64,000 nt of DNA from Paenibacillus sp. MMS20-IR301 (GTDB lineage: Bacteria > Bacillota > Bacilli > Paenibacillales > Paenibacillaceae): NCBI RefSeq assembly GCF_032302195.1, contig NZ_CP135275.1:3720001-3784000 (forward strand), given 5' to 3'. Position 1 is the first letter of the stretch; each line of letters opens with the position of its first letter. A program made the translations under genes and the position numbers. Below, in pieces: positions 18,801 to 28,111 of this stretch. Under the pieces are notes generated by a model. That model was not told where the DNA came from, searched no databases, and saw nothing but the letters and a program-made list of their open reading frames with translations.

Positions 18801-21089
18801 CTATTCGTCAGGCGACTGCCTGTAGGTGCTGGGTGAGATGCCCGTCAGGCGTTTGAACGCCCGCCGGAAGGAATGCGAGCTGTTGTAGCCCACTCTCGCC
18901 GCGATTTCGTCCACGGTGTACCGGCTTTCTTTCAGCAGGATTGCAGCTGCATCCATCCGCACCTTGATCAGGTGATCGGAATAATTCACTCCGGTCACTT
19001 CCTTGAACAGCTGCGAGATATACTTCTCTGGACGCTCCACATGCTCGGCGACGCGGTACAGGGTGAGCTCGGTATCGGCGTACATTTCAGCGGTATACTG
19101 ATACATCTGCTTGATGATCTGGGTATGCGCATCCTTCTTTTTGTTGGTGATGAAGCCGCAGAGCTCCTCCGTCAGCACGAGGAATTCCGCCTGGATGCTC
19201 TCCAGCGGCTCCGAGATGTCTAAATCGATAATCTGCCGTTTTACACTTTCGCCGAGGGGGGATTCCATGAATATTTTCTGATCCAGCAGCTTGAGGAAGG
19301 TAGCCTTTATCTCGCCGGTCAGCTGATGCTTCATCTCCATCGACAGCTCGCGGGGACCCAGGTTCTGTGCAAAAGTGGCATCGATGATCCGCACCGCCTC
19401 AGCCAGCTCACCGGCGCGGATAGTACTGATCAGTCGCTGCTCTGTCTCCAGCGGATAATAGTAGGTCGTATTCTCAATCTGCACCTCCTGATGGCGTATG
19501 ACTCCTTTCCGGTTCGTATATACCGCATATTCCAGCGCTTGCCGGGCCTGCTCAAACGACTCGCTGACCCCGGTAACCGAAGGGAAATACTCCCCGAAGC
19601 CGCCCTGCACCGTAATCCGGTACTCCTCAAATACCTGCTGGACCCACTGCTCCATGAGCAGCTCCATTCCTGTCTCACTGCCGGCAAGCCGGCCGTCCTC
19701 CGGTAAGAAGAAGAGAATGACGATTGTATCCGAGCCTATGTCGGTCATCGGGAGCGGGCCCGCAAGTTCAGTAAATGTCTGCTTCAAGAGGAGCCGGGCC
19801 GCATTCAGCTCATTCAGGATTTCCACACTGTCCATGCCGGAATACCCCTTAATCTGCAGAATTCCCGCGTACCCGGTTCCTTCACCCAGCCCGATATCCG
19901 CCTGTTCAGCCGCGGAGACAATCTCTTCTCGTGATTTGAATTCCCCGGCAATCAGCCGCTTCAGAAAAGCATCCCGCACCAGCGGCAGCTGGCGGTTCAG
20001 CTCACTCTCCAGCAGCTTGTTCTTCGTCAGCATATCGGCGATATTCCCGCTCAGGAAGTCAAATTCATTGCGCTCCGGGTGGTCTTCCTTACCGAATTGC
20101 TCCTTCATGACGGCCAGCAGCCGGTTAATCGGCATACTGTTTCTGTAAGCAAGCACAAGCCCGGCCAGCAGGCCGAGGAACAGGGCACCTGCGGTAATGA
20201 GCCAGGTCATATACTTGATTTTGTTCGCGTTCTCCATCAGCACACTGCGGGGAATCCCCGCCTGATACACCCAGCCGTTCGTGCCGGAGCGGGTCGTAAT
20301 TACAAGATCATCCCTGTAGAACTGGCTTACTTTACCTCCGTCAAAATGGCGGTCAGCTGCCAGCTTTTGCACATAGTCTGTATTTTGCCCCTGCAACACT
20401 ATGGTATTGCCGTCGGCATCACTGATATGGACCCATCCGCCGTACCGCTCGGTCAGTCCGGACAGCAGACTGGCAATCACCTTCTCGTCAATCATCACCA
20501 CAACGACTGCGGGAGAAGAATTGTTGAAGCTGTCCAGCGGCAGCGACTGCATATAAGTAATCACTGAGCTGGATAATCCCTTACTTGAATAAGCGCTCAG
20601 CGGCTTAATCTCACTGCGGTGTGTCCGGTCCAGAATCTCCTGCTTCCACTCATAGAGCGACAGATCGGCATAATGGTAAATTTCATAATAATGATCAGGA
20701 CGGTAAGAGGAGCCGGCGGTCAACACCAGGTCATAGTTAGCCAGATAAATATAATAGTCCTGCAGAAAATCATTCGTCTGTCCAAAGGTCAGCACATTGC
20801 GCATCGTTCTCCAGATTCCGAACACATTTTTGTTGCTGCCTCTTTCATTCATCAGCACATTCAGTTCCTGATTAATGGCCAGCTGCCGGGTAAGCCCCTC
20901 GACTTCAGCCATCCGGCGCTCCAGAATTTCCTGGCTTTTCTCCAGTTGGGTCACACTGTTCTCAATGGAGATGGACTCCGTTACGGAGATCGAAGTGTGG
21001 TAGGACATGTATCCCCCGATGCTCGGAATAATTAAGATAACCATGTAGGAGATCAGGAATCTGCGGAACACCTTGGAGTATTTGGGCAT
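18801..21089 (-). CDS. Membrane-bound AraC-family transcriptional regulator with extracellular sensor domain
   Basis: 762 residues. TM1 (about 10-30), a large extracellular Cache-like domain (about 31-290), TM2 (MTWLITAGALFLGLLAGLVLA, about 293-313), a cytoplasmic linker of about 330 residues, then an AraC double helix-turn-helix at the C-terminus (VAEHVERPEKYISQLFKEV; AARVGYNSSHSFRRAFKRL). ATG 21089 has GAGGGGAG upstream. Regulators of this build sit next to CUT1 importers in Paenibacillus and are thought to sense sugar outside the cell and activate the importer directly. Here the likely targets are the importer (17769-14181) and the SLH galactosidase (25859), whose promoters match. Confidence 0.9.
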   Translation of the reverse strand: MPKYSKVFRRFLISYMVILIIPSIGGYMSYHTSISVTESISIENSVTQLEKSQEILERRMAEVEGLTRQLAINQELNVLMNERGSNKNVFGIWRTMRNVLTFGQTNDFLQDYYIYLANYDLVLTAGSSYRPDHYYEIYHYADLSLYEWKQEILDRTHRSEIKPLSAYSSKGLSSSVITYMQSLPLDSFNNSSPAVVVVMIDEKVIASLLSGLTERYGGWVHISDADGNTIVLQGQNTDYVQKLAADRHFDGGKVSQFYRDDLVITTRSGTNGWVYQAGIPRSVLMENANKIKYMTWLITAGALFLGLLAGLVLAYRNSMPINRLLAVMKEQFGKEDHPERNEFDFLSGNIADMLTKNKLLESELNRQLPLVRDAFLKRLIAGEFKSREEIVSAAEQADIGLGEGTGYAGILQIKGYSGMDSVEILNELNAARLLLKQTFTELAGPLPMTDIGSDTIVILFFLPEDGRLAGSETGMELLMEQWVQQVFEEYRITVQGGFGEYFPSVTGVSESFEQARQALEYAVYTNRKGVIRHQEVQIENTTYYYPLETEQRLISTIRAGELAEAVRIIDATFAQNLGPRELSMEMKHQLTGEIKATFLKLLDQKIFMESPLGESVKRQIIDLDISEPLESIQAEFLVLTEELCGFITNKKKDAHTQIIKQMYQYTAEMYADTELTLYRVAEHVERPEKYISQLFKEVTGVNYSDHLIKVRMDAAAILLKESRYTVDEIAARVGYNSSHSFRRAFKRLTGISPSTYRQSPDE

Positions 21090-21109
21090 GGAAAGATTCT
21101 CCCCTCATT

Positions 21110-21158
21110 TGGTAGCGCTATCATAACATTAGCTTAAAACAATTTGCCGTTCCGTCAA
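21110..21158 (-). promoter_or_regulatory. Promoter and cre-like site of the membrane AraC regulator
   Basis: TTGACG (21153-21158) and TAAGCT (21131-21136) are spaced by 16 bp. Immediately downstream the minus strand reads TGATAGCGCTACCA (21110-21123), one mismatch from the CcpA cre consensus, 20 bp before the ATG. Confidence 0.5.
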
Positions 21159-21198
21159 GCCTTTAGTCCGGCACTTTGTCCGGCAAGAGTCGGAAATT

Positions 21199-21243
21199 TA
21201 ATAAAAAGCAGCGATGCAAACCGGGCATCACTGCTTTTTATTA
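21199..21243. terminator. Bidirectional stem-loop terminator
   Basis: TAATAAAAAGCAGCGATGC at 21199-21217 pairs, with one mismatch, with GCATCACTGCTTTTTATTA at 21225-21243. The A-run on one side and T-run on the other allow termination in both directions. It separates the SLH galactosidase unit from the regulator promoter. Confidence 0.85.
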
Positions 21244-21382
21244 GGACTTCCGATTGAATCGAATCGTACACCACGTATGCGTGCGTGAACAGGCCGGGCT
21301 CTCCGCGAAATGGTTGGCTCTGTCCAAAGCTGAAGCTAGCTGCAGACAATTACGCAAGAAATTTATTGTACTTCACCAAGTG

Positions 21383-21570
21383 TTACGGACTGAGAAGACG
21401 TTAAATCGCGAAAAAGCGCCTTAGTATGTTGCTTACGGACTACAGAGCCGTTATTGCGCCGGAAAAGCGGGACTGGCCGCCCGGAAATAGCAAATAAGGG
21501 CCGTGATGTCCGCAAATAGGTCAAATAAGCCAAAAATGGAACGATAAGGTCCCTGATGTCCGTTAAGTTA
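21383..21570. repeat. Dispersed repeat cluster (TTACGGAC...GTTATT...GGAAAAGCGG family)
   Basis: Two copies of the form ACGGAC-Tn-GAG-n-CGTTA (near 21384 and 21433) and two of the form ATAAGG-n-CC-n-TGATGTCCG (near 21494 and 21545). Close relatives flank the insertion sequence at 55925-55970 and 57240-57405. No gene is seen; the gap 21244-21581 otherwise has nothing I can name. Confidence 0.6.
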
Positions 21571-21581
21571 CTAGATTGGAC

Positions 21582-21702
21582 TCGTGCTGGGTTCGTGCTG
21601 CGTTCGTGTTGGGTTCGTGCTGGGTTCGTGCTGGGTTCGTGCTGGGTTCGTGCTGGGTTCGTGCTGGGTTCGTGCTGGGTTCGTGCTGGGATCGTGCTGC
21701 GC
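21582..21702. repeat. 11-bp tandem repeat, 11 copies
   Basis: The unit TCGTGCTGGGT repeats from 21582 to 21702 (121 bp). Copies 2, 3, 10 and 11 differ by one or two bases. Since 11 is not a multiple of 3, all frames read an 11-residue period; overlapping frames on both strands look like repeat artefacts. It lies downstream of the SLH galactosidase gene. Confidence 0.95.
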
Positions 21703-21932
21703 TCCAGTAGCGATCACATTGTGGCTCAGATCGGATTCGTATTGTTACACCTATTATGCCTATAGCTCCACAATTCGGCCCGGTCTGGCGGAATAAGGTC
21801 CGCTTCATTCGTACGGCCGTAGTCCAGCGCGCAGCAGCACAGCGCAATAGGGACAGGCTGCTTCTCCGCAGACAGCTGCCGCCCGGTACGAATCCTCATG
21901 CGGGCGGCAGTGCTGGCGGAAGAAGAATTCAG

Positions 21933-24900
21933 TTATGATTCGCTGAGCTGCTCGCCGCTTCCGTCAGCGGGCTTCCAGACATGGTCAACCGATGCTTCCA
22001 TAATGTCGGCATAAGCCCAGTGGGTGAGCGGCACATCACGCCATGGGGAAGCCGTTATGCCATGCAGCGGCCCCCTGCCGGTAAGCCGGTTAATCACCGT
22101 CACCACCTCGGCGCGGGTGAGCGGATTACGCGGCTTAAAGCTGCCGTCGCTGTAGCCGCTCAGCACTCCGGCGCCCTGCGCCTTCAGGATGGCCGCCGCT
22201 GCCCAGTGCCCGGCTACATCAGTGAATCCGCGGCCTGCAGCGGAGTCTGCCGGAAGGAACGCGGCTGCGAGACTAGCCAGCTCGGCACGGGTAATCAGCT
22301 GCCCGGGCCGGAAGGTCCCGTCACTGTAGCCGGTCATCAGTCCGGCTCCGGCCACCCCGGAGACCGCCGCCGCTGCCCAGTGATCCTTGTTCACATCGGT
22401 GAACGAAGGAGCCGCGCCGGTTGTCTGCGGCGGCAAGGCTGCGAAGAGCAGCGCCGCCATCTCGGCGCGCGTAATCTTCTGATCCGGCTTGAACAAGCCG
22501 CCGGGATACCCTTTGGCATATGCGGTATGCGGCATATGCCCATCCACAGCCGTGCCCGGCGCTCCGGACGGAGCCGGGGTCACGGCAGGTGTCACCGTCG
22601 CTGCCGGTGACACTGTTACTGCAGGGGCCGGGTTCCCTCCCGGCTGCACGGTTGCTGTCGGCGCCGGTGTAGCCGCCGGCTCTGGTGTAGCAGCCGGAGT
22701 CGGTGCCGGCGTTTCACCCGGCTCCTCTCCGGAGCCGTCATCCTCAGCAGCCAGCGTAATTCTCAGCTGGTCAACCAGCATGTATCCGCCGGATTTCTTG
22801 ACCACCTTCAGCACATGCCGCCCCTCATCCAGGCCGGAGATCACCGCAAGGCTCTGCAGAATCTGCCGGTTCTCACTATGGGCACTGACCGTCTGCAGCA
22901 GTTCTCCGTCCACATAGAGTTCGATATCTCCCAGTGCAGGGCCGGTTGGGCCTGCCAGTGCAATCCCGCTGCCGGTAAAAGCATATTCAAAGAAATCTCC
23001 GTCCTGCTCCGAGTAATGCACATCGTTCTGATAATCGCCGCCAAATTCAAAGGTAAGACTAAGCGTTCCCGCCGGCCGGGCAGACAGATAATCCTGCGAA
23101 AGAGTAACTGTGCTGCCGGTGATTGTGTAATCCTTGCCCTTCTCCAGCTGATAAGCTCCCTGGCGGATCCCGCCGAACAATTCAGGCCGCCGGAGCAGGG
23201 TGATTTCAATGTCGGTCCCGGCCCCTGCCGCCTTGTCAAAATCCGCCTCTACCGGATTAATCAGATCAGGAATCTCCACCTTCAGCATATCCAGCAGCAT
23301 GAAACTGCCCGACTTCTTCACTGCCTTGAGGGTATGGATGCCTTCCGGCAGGCCGGAGACACTGAACAGATTCTGCTGGGCCTGCCGACCATTATGATAT
23401 GCGCTTACCGTTTCTTTGAATTCCCCGTCGATATAGATATCCATGTCCCCCTGCGAGCTGTCTGTCTCTGTATACAGACTGATCCCCGTCCCGCTGAAGT
23501 CATATTCGAAGGAGTCCCCGTTCATCTCGGTGTACTGCACATCATCCTTGTAGTCACCCATTCCTCTTCCTGTACTGCGAGACCAGGAGCCATTATAGGT
23601 AATGGCTGCATCATCATTGTTAACCAGCTCATAGCGGACCGTAGACGATCCGGTAATCTGGACGGTAAACTTTTCACTGCTTCCTCCGTCGAAGCTGAAC
23701 AGCAGCTCCGCCCCGGCGGACGGCTGGTTGACCAGATATTCTTTTTTCACTGTGACCTTATTGCCGTCTGCATTATAATCTGCTCCCGGCTGCAGAGGAG
23801 TCCCGCCGTTCGTGATCTCCAGCAGCGAGTCAGTGCCTGCAGCCAGTGTAATCTCCAGGTCCGCCTGCTTGCCGCTTCCCTTGTCGAAGTTACCGGCAAG
23901 CGGATTCATCAGCTGTCCTGCTGTAATCCGGAGCGCATCCAGCAGCATATACTGGCCGGAATCCTTGACCACCTTCAAGGTATGCTCTCCCTCCGCCAGC
24001 CCGGAAGCACTGTAGACGATCTGCTGAGCTTCCTTATTCCCTGGCGTATATGTGCTCACCCGGTCCGGAATGACGGCATCATCCAGATAGACCAGCATAT
24101 CGCCCTGGGAAGAATCCTTCTCCGTTAACAGCTCAATGCCTGTTCCAGTAAAAGTGTACCGGAAATAATCCCCGTTCTGTTCCGTATAGTGTACATCTCC
24201 CCGGTGATCTCCGGCGGATCTGCCGGTAGAGGCTGACCATGAGCCGCTGTAGATAATGCCCGGATTGCTGTCATTGACATAGACTGAGCGGCTAACTGTA
24301 GCACCGCCCCCGGCACCCGGCTCTCCTTCCGCTCCGCCTCCCGGCTGCCCGCCGTCACCCGGTACTTCTGTCCCGGGGTCTGGTGTAGAATCCGTAATGG
24401 TAAGCTGCAGATCCTGGCTGCCCGGCATCTGCTCCTGCCCGCCGTTACGCTGCCAGTCCCCGGTATAGCGCAGCCCGGTATCATCATCATTCACCACCGA
24501 TACGCCTTCCTTGGCTGTCACCTTGAACATCCGCGAGGCATGCGGTTCAAGCAGGCCTGCACTGTATCCGTCATTGAAGGTGCCAAGCTCGCTGTGGCTC
24601 CACAGATCGCGGACGGAAGCCGGGCCTTCCAGCCCGATATCATTCCACTTCACATTCACCGCAGCACTGCGGCTGCCGAGGTTGAACAAGGCAACATTGT
24701 AGGTTCCGTCACCGTTATTGGCATACCAGACCTGCTGCTTCGTGTCGGTCGATACCGGATGGGCCGGGCGTCCGGCCTGATTGACGGCAATGACCTCATC
24801 ATTGGTCAGCAGCTGCAGGCCGTAATCGTCCAGCCTGGTCATATCGTTGCCGATATAGAGCTGGGCCGCAGAGACCGCCCAGAAGGTCATCGCGGTCTGC

Positions 24901-25859
24901 CGTTCGTCCCGGGTCAGGCCGTCCATCGCTGCGTTCCCGACATTCAGGGAATCGAAGTCATTCCAGCCGCCGGGCCCGGCATCCCTCCACCATACGGCAG
25001 CATCCGGGAAGAGGCGGGCGATATTCGCCCACTGGGTCAGCCCCACATTGCTGTCATAAGCCTCCACATCCCACTGGATCCGCCAGCCGTTGGCGTATTT
25101 CTTCCAAAAGTCAACATAATTATGGTCAAGTGCCCAGGAGAGCTCGAACCAGATATCATGGCGGGCTAGCGCCTTCGACCAGGCCTCCACATCACCGCGC
25201 GAGTCCAGGCTCAGATTGTTGATCCCGGAACCCGGAGTCACGCTGTCGAATTTGACAAAATCAATGCCCCATTCGCCCAGCATATCAGCAATGGACTCCA
25301 CGTATTTCTGTGCGCAAGGATTGCTGAAATCAATCTTGTAGCTGTAGGCATTCCAGGCGTCCACAATCTTCAGCGGCTGCGCGGCAATATCGCGTACCCG
25401 GCATTCTCCGCCTGTACCGTAAATCTCCAGATCCTGGTTATAGGCATCAATAGACAAGCCCGGGATCAGATAGATTCCAATCTTCTGGCCGTTGTTATGG
25501 ACATAATCGATCACATCCTGGAAACCGTCCGGATACCGCTCTGTACTCGGAAGCGGTCTGCCGTATTCGTCCATACTCCCGTTCCAGCCGGCGTCAATAT
25601 TGATATATTCATAGCCGTGCGGCTGCAGCTTCTCGTGCATGGCATCGGACTGCTTCTTGATGCTGTCCGCCGAGATCCAGTTTCCTGACGGTTCATACAC
25701 CTGCATGCTGAAGCTGCTCCAGCCCATATAAGGCTTTTGCGCCAGCTCTTTATCCGCCGCCTCCGCTACATTCTGCCTGGTTCCCGCAAGTCCGGTCTGC
25801 CCCGCTGTCATGATCAGCAGCAGCAGGACGAGTCTGATTTTCTTACCCAAAGACTTCAA
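21933..25859 (-). CDS. Exported, SLH-anchored GH27 alpha-galactosidase with repeated binding modules
   Basis: 1308 residues from TTG 25859 (GAGGGGAG 8 nt upstream; the frame continues to an ATG at 25964 but that leader is not signal-like). The signal peptide has core LVLLLLIM and ends near AEAAD. GH27 catalytic domain: PYMGWSSFS near residue 39, nucleophile Asp in VKFDSV (about 203), second Asp in WDVEAYD (about 263). After a Gly/Pro linker come three homologous beta-modules (each with YTEQNGDYF-like and SSQGDM-like motifs) alternating with X2-like Ig domains, then a Pro/Thr/Ala linker and three SLH repeats from about residue 1106. It should act at the cell wall on alpha-galactosylated glycan and feed the importer. 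Its promoter matches that of the importer operon. Confidence 0.92.
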   Translation of the reverse strand: MKSLGKKIRLVLLLLIMTAGQTGLAGTRQNVAEAADKELAQKPYMGWSSFSMQVYEPSGNWISADSIKKQSDAMHEKLQPHGYEYINIDAGWNGSMDEYGRPLPSTERYPDGFQDVIDYVHNNGQKIGIYLIPGLSIDAYNQDLEIYGTGGECRVRDIAAQPLKIVDAWNAYSYKIDFSNPCAQKYVESIADMLGEWGIDFVKFDSVTPGSGINNLSLDSRGDVEAWSKALARHDIWFELSWALDHNYVDFWKKYANGWRIQWDVEAYDSNVGLTQWANIARLFPDAAVWWRDAGPGGWNDFDSLNVGNAAMDGLTRDERQTAMTFWAVSAAQLYIGNDMTRLDDYGLQLLTNDEVIAVNQAGRPAHPVSTDTKQQVWYANNGDGTYNVALFNLGSRSAAVNVKWNDIGLEGPASVRDLWSHSELGTFNDGYSAGLLEPHASRMFKVTAKEGVSVVNDDDTGLRYTGDWQRNGGQEQMPGSQDLQLTITDSTPDPGTEVPGDGGQPGGGAEGEPGAGGGATVSRSVYVNDSNPGIIYSGSWSASTGRSAGDHRGDVHYTEQNGDYFRYTFTGTGIELLTEKDSSQGDMLVYLDDAVIPDRVSTYTPGNKEAQQIVYSASGLAEGEHTLKVVKDSGQYMLLDALRITAGQLMNPLAGNFDKGSGKQADLEITLAAGTDSLLEITNGGTPLQPGADYNADGNKVTVKKEYLVNQPSAGAELLFSFDGGSSEKFTVQITGSSTVRYELVNNDDAAITYNGSWSRSTGRGMGDYKDDVQYTEMNGDSFEYDFSGTGISLYTETDSSQGDMDIYIDGEFKETVSAYHNGRQAQQNLFSVSGLPEGIHTLKAVKKSGSFMLLDMLKVEIPDLINPVEADFDKAAGAGTDIEITLLRRPELFGGIRQGAYQLEKGKDYTITGSTVTLSQDYLSARPAGTLSLTFEFGGDYQNDVHYSEQDGDFFEYAFTGSGIALAGPTGPALGDIELYVDGELLQTVSAHSENRQILQSLAVISGLDEGRHVLKVVKKSGGYMLVDQLRITLAAEDDGSGEEPGETPAPTPAATPEPAATPAPTATVQPGGNPAPAVTVSPAATVTPAVTPAPSGAPGTAVDGHMPHTAYAKGYPGGLFKPDQKITRAEMAALLFAALPPQTTGAAPSFTDVNKDHWAAAAVSGVAGAGLMTGYSDGTFRPGQLITRAELASLAAAFLPADSAAGRGFTDVAGHWAAAAILKAQGAGVLSGYSDGSFKPRNPLTRAEVVTVINRLTGRGPLHGITASPWRDVPLTHWAYADIMEASVDHVWKPADGSGEQLSES

Positions 25860-25968
25860 TATTCCCAGCTCCCCTCGGCAATTTATAAAGCGCTTTCTTT
25901 TTGTGCCGTGATCTGCTCTCTGCTGTTCATTACTGCTTCTATCCTGCTCCTGATGAAACGGCAATTAA

Positions 25969-26048
25969 TGGTAGCGCTTTCCATACGAGATGATCATAGG
26001 GGGTCCAGGCTCTCCTTGGATAGGTACATCTGCGGTGTTTGGCGTACA
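25969..26048 (-). promoter_or_regulatory. Promoter of the SLH GH27 gene, twin of the importer promoter
   Basis: Predicted -10 TATGAT is at 25993-25998. GATGTACCTATCCAA spans the -35 region and GTACGC lies at 26042-26047. Distances to -10 equal those at 18109-18187 (23 bp to the TACCTA element in both). A cre-like GGAAAGCGCTACCA (25969-25982) follows the -10; a weaker palindrome AAAGCGCTTT lies at 25887-25896 near the start codon. Confidence 0.55.
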
Positions 26049-26359
26049 GCTGCCCCTGTCCGCAGGGGACAAAACGCTGGCTTGCATCCAGAATTCCAGA
26101 AGTCCTGAAGTTTCACCATCCTAAGGCGGGGGAGATGAATTTCCACCTTTCCTCCACGGCAAAAAAACCGCACAGACCCTCTAAGGCTTGGTCTTCACGG
26201 CTGAGCGGCAATCATCTAAATAGATTGAACTGGAAACCTTAGAGGTTTGTTGGCGATAAGGGAACGCCTAAAGAAAAGGCCCCATTGTATTTTATACACT
26301 AGAATGCTTGCTGAACGACCTTAAAATCCATTCTATTTTTAGGCGGATTTAGCCGTGAT

Positions 26360-26385
26360 CTGTTGTACAAAGTACAATAGCACTC
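26360..26385. repeat. Palindromic TTGTACnnnGTACAA element in the 25983-26414 intergenic region
   Basis: TTGTACAAAGTACAA is a near-perfect inverted repeat of the same type as the four elements at 30101-30290. The rest of this gap shows CTCTAAGG/CCTTAGAG inverted segments (26179-26250) and a related TTGTATTTTATACA-like element near 26285, but no gene. Confidence 0.55.
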
Positions 26386-26414
26386 TCCGCTTCCTCGCAC
26401 TCGGAAGCCCAAGA

Positions 26415-26939
26415 TCACAGGTTCAACCTGTGATGCTGCTCCATCGGCGGATTAGACACTACCCTTGGCCGCACTTCATTCACCGCTTCCATGAGGCGGC
26501 CGCAGGTGGCGATCAGCTGATCAATTTCCTCCCGGCCCACCTTCTCAATAATCTCAGCCAGCACATCCGAGTATAGCTCCATCCGGCTGCCGAACGCTGC
26601 TTTGCCGCTGTCCGTAAGGCAGATATAGATGACTCTCCGGTCTGTTTCGGACATTACACGTTCAATAAACCCTTTGTCTTCCAATGTGCCGACCATCTGT
26701 GAGGCAGTGGGCCTGCTGACCTGCATCAGCTCGCTTAATTTGGAGACCATCAGTCCGGGGTACGGTCCTTCCTCCCCTTGCCCTCCCGCTTCCTGCTGCT
26801 TCATCGCCGTATGAATAACAAACATCGTAACAAACTCCCCGTGCGGCATAATGTCGCTGCTCTGCGAACGGGGAGTAAGGCGTTTAAGATTTTCCAGCGT
26901 AATCAGCAGCTTGTTCTCCTGGCAGTCATGCATACTCAT
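26415..26939 (-). CDS. MarR-family transcriptional regulator
   Basis: 174 residues; the winged helix is visible as LSELMQVSRPTASQMVGTLEDKGFIER followed by the wing SETDRRVIYICLTDSGK. ATG 26939 has GGAGG 6 nt upstream. It is 54 bp downstream of a second MarR gene on the same strand and probably co-transcribed with it. Ligand and targets are unknown; the two are only moderately similar outside the DNA-binding helix. Confidence 0.9.
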   Translation of the reverse strand: MSMHDCQENKLLITLENLKRLTPRSQSSDIMPHGEFVTMFVIHTAMKQQEAGGQGEEGPYPGLMVSKLSELMQVSRPTASQMVGTLEDKGFIERVMSETDRRVIYICLTDSGKAAFGSRMELYSDVLAEIIEKVGREEIDQLIATCGRLMEAVNEVRPRVVSNPPMEQHHRLNL

Positions 26940-26993
26940 AAGGCACCTCCGGCTGAAATTAAACAGCAGCTATCAAAAAAGTAGTTTGAACGC

Positions 26994-27461
26994 TCAGAAA
27001 TCATTTTCCCGGCTGTTCAGGCTGTCGAAATACCCGTACACCTCGTTCAGCAGCTCCCGCAAGGCTTCGCTCCGTTCTTTACCGAGATGATCAATCATCC
27101 CCTGGAAGGTCTCGCGTGCTTTGGCTACGGCCATGCCGGCAAGCTCAGACCCCTTATCGGTTAAGGTAATATCACTGATTCTGCGGTCCTGGCTATCCGG
27201 TGTACGAACAGCATACCCCTGGGCAATCAGGCTGTTAACCATCTGTGTTACTGTCGGTGAGGTCACCTTAAGCTGCTTACTGAGATCGGAGACCGTCCGC
27301 CCTTTGCCGCCATCCTTCTTCATTCCCTTTTGAATCGAGACCAGCACACGGATTTCACTCGGCTTGAGACCCCAAAGCGTCGTCTTGCGCCAGCTCATCC
27401 GGGCAAACTGCTGAAAAGCCTCCATTAATTCATCTATATGTTTATCGTTATCTACATTCAT
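26994..27461 (-). CDS. MarR-family transcriptional regulator
   Basis: 155 residues; DNA-binding core VSDLSKQLKVTSPTVTQMVNSLIAQGYAVR and wing SQDRRISDITLTDKG. Start ATG 27461 with GAGGTG 5 nt upstream. Likely first gene of a two-gene regulator operon with the MarR at 26415. The upstream gap contains a short GCATCCC triplet repeat (about 27509-27529) but no clear promoter. Confidence 0.9.
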   Translation of the reverse strand: MNVDNDKHIDELMEAFQQFARMSWRKTTLWGLKPSEIRVLVSIQKGMKKDGGKGRTVSDLSKQLKVTSPTVTQMVNSLIAQGYAVRTPDSQDRRISDITLTDKGSELAGMAVAKARETFQGMIDHLGKERSEALRELLNEVYGYFDSLNSRENDF

Positions 27462-27647
27462 AGGTGCACCTCATACGCTTATTTTGAATATAAGGATTTA
27501 GATGCCCCGCATCCCGCATCCCGCATCATCAATCATCCTTTTATCCCTGCTGTATCCGTTACTGCTGTTCATGTCAAGCCAGCAGAGCTGCCTCTGCCTG
27601 GGATAAGTATAGCCTATACGGACTGGAGAAGAAACGGCGGCCCCTTT

Positions 27648-28082
27648 TCAGCCCTCCTCCTGAAACGCCGCATTGAATTTCTTCAGCAGCCCTCCGAAGG
27701 TTGCCCGCTCCTCATCTGACCAGTGCACCAGCAGATTGCCGATGATTTCGTGCCGGACCTGCCTGTTACTCTCCAGTATCTCCCCGCCCGTCTCCGTAAT
27801 CTGCAGCGAATAGGCCCGTCCGTCCACGGGGTCCGGCACACGGGTGATGTAGCCTTTATGCTCCAGTGCGGCCGCCTGCCGGCTGACCGTGGAGATATCG
27901 AGCTGGAATTCATCGGCTAAGGCCTTTACACCGGCAGTGCCGTTATGAAAAGCAATCTGATGCAGCAAAAGATAAGCCGCACGGTCCAGATTGCCGATTT
28001 TCTTGTACGTAGTAAGCGATGTCAGACGGCGGACAAGAACCGCCATTTCCAGCTCTATCGTTTCAATCGAACGTTTCTCCAT
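27648..28082 (-). CDS. MarR-family transcriptional regulator divergent from a CBS protein gene
   Basis: 144 residues from ATG 28082 (GAGG upstream). The open frame extends to 28307, but that part overlaps the divergent promoter and reads as nonsense. Core helix-turn-helix: VKALADEFQLDISTVSRQAAALEHKGYITR, wing DPVDGRAYSLQIT. A perfect palindrome in the divergent gap overlaps both promoters, fitting autorepression plus control of the CBS gene at 28218. Confidence 0.88.
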   Translation of the reverse strand: MEKRSIETIELEMAVLVRRLTSLTTYKKIGNLDRAAYLLLHQIAFHNGTAGVKALADEFQLDISTVSRQAAALEHKGYITRVPDPVDGRAYSLQITETGGEILESNRQVRHEIIGNLLVHWSDEERATFGGLLKKFNAAFQEEG

Positions 28083-28111
28083 AGGGTTCCCATCCTCTTC
28101 TCTTTCTTTGA

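Noticed and set aside
21556..21847. Open frames on both strands with 11-residue repeats (GSCWVRAGFVL; RTQHEPSTNPA)
   Set aside because: They follow from an 11-bp tandem repeat that is open in all frames; no ribosome site or homology is seen.
21876..21910. 10-bp perfect inverted repeat CTGCCGCCCG/CGGGCGGCAG after the GH27 gene
   Set aside because: The loop is long (15 nt) and no T-run follows, so I do not call it a terminator; the stronger bidirectional hairpin is at 21199-21243.
22815..24128. Plus-strand open frame of 437 codons
   Set aside because: It lies opposite the GH27 protein's repeated modules; the sense frame has clear domains and this one does not.
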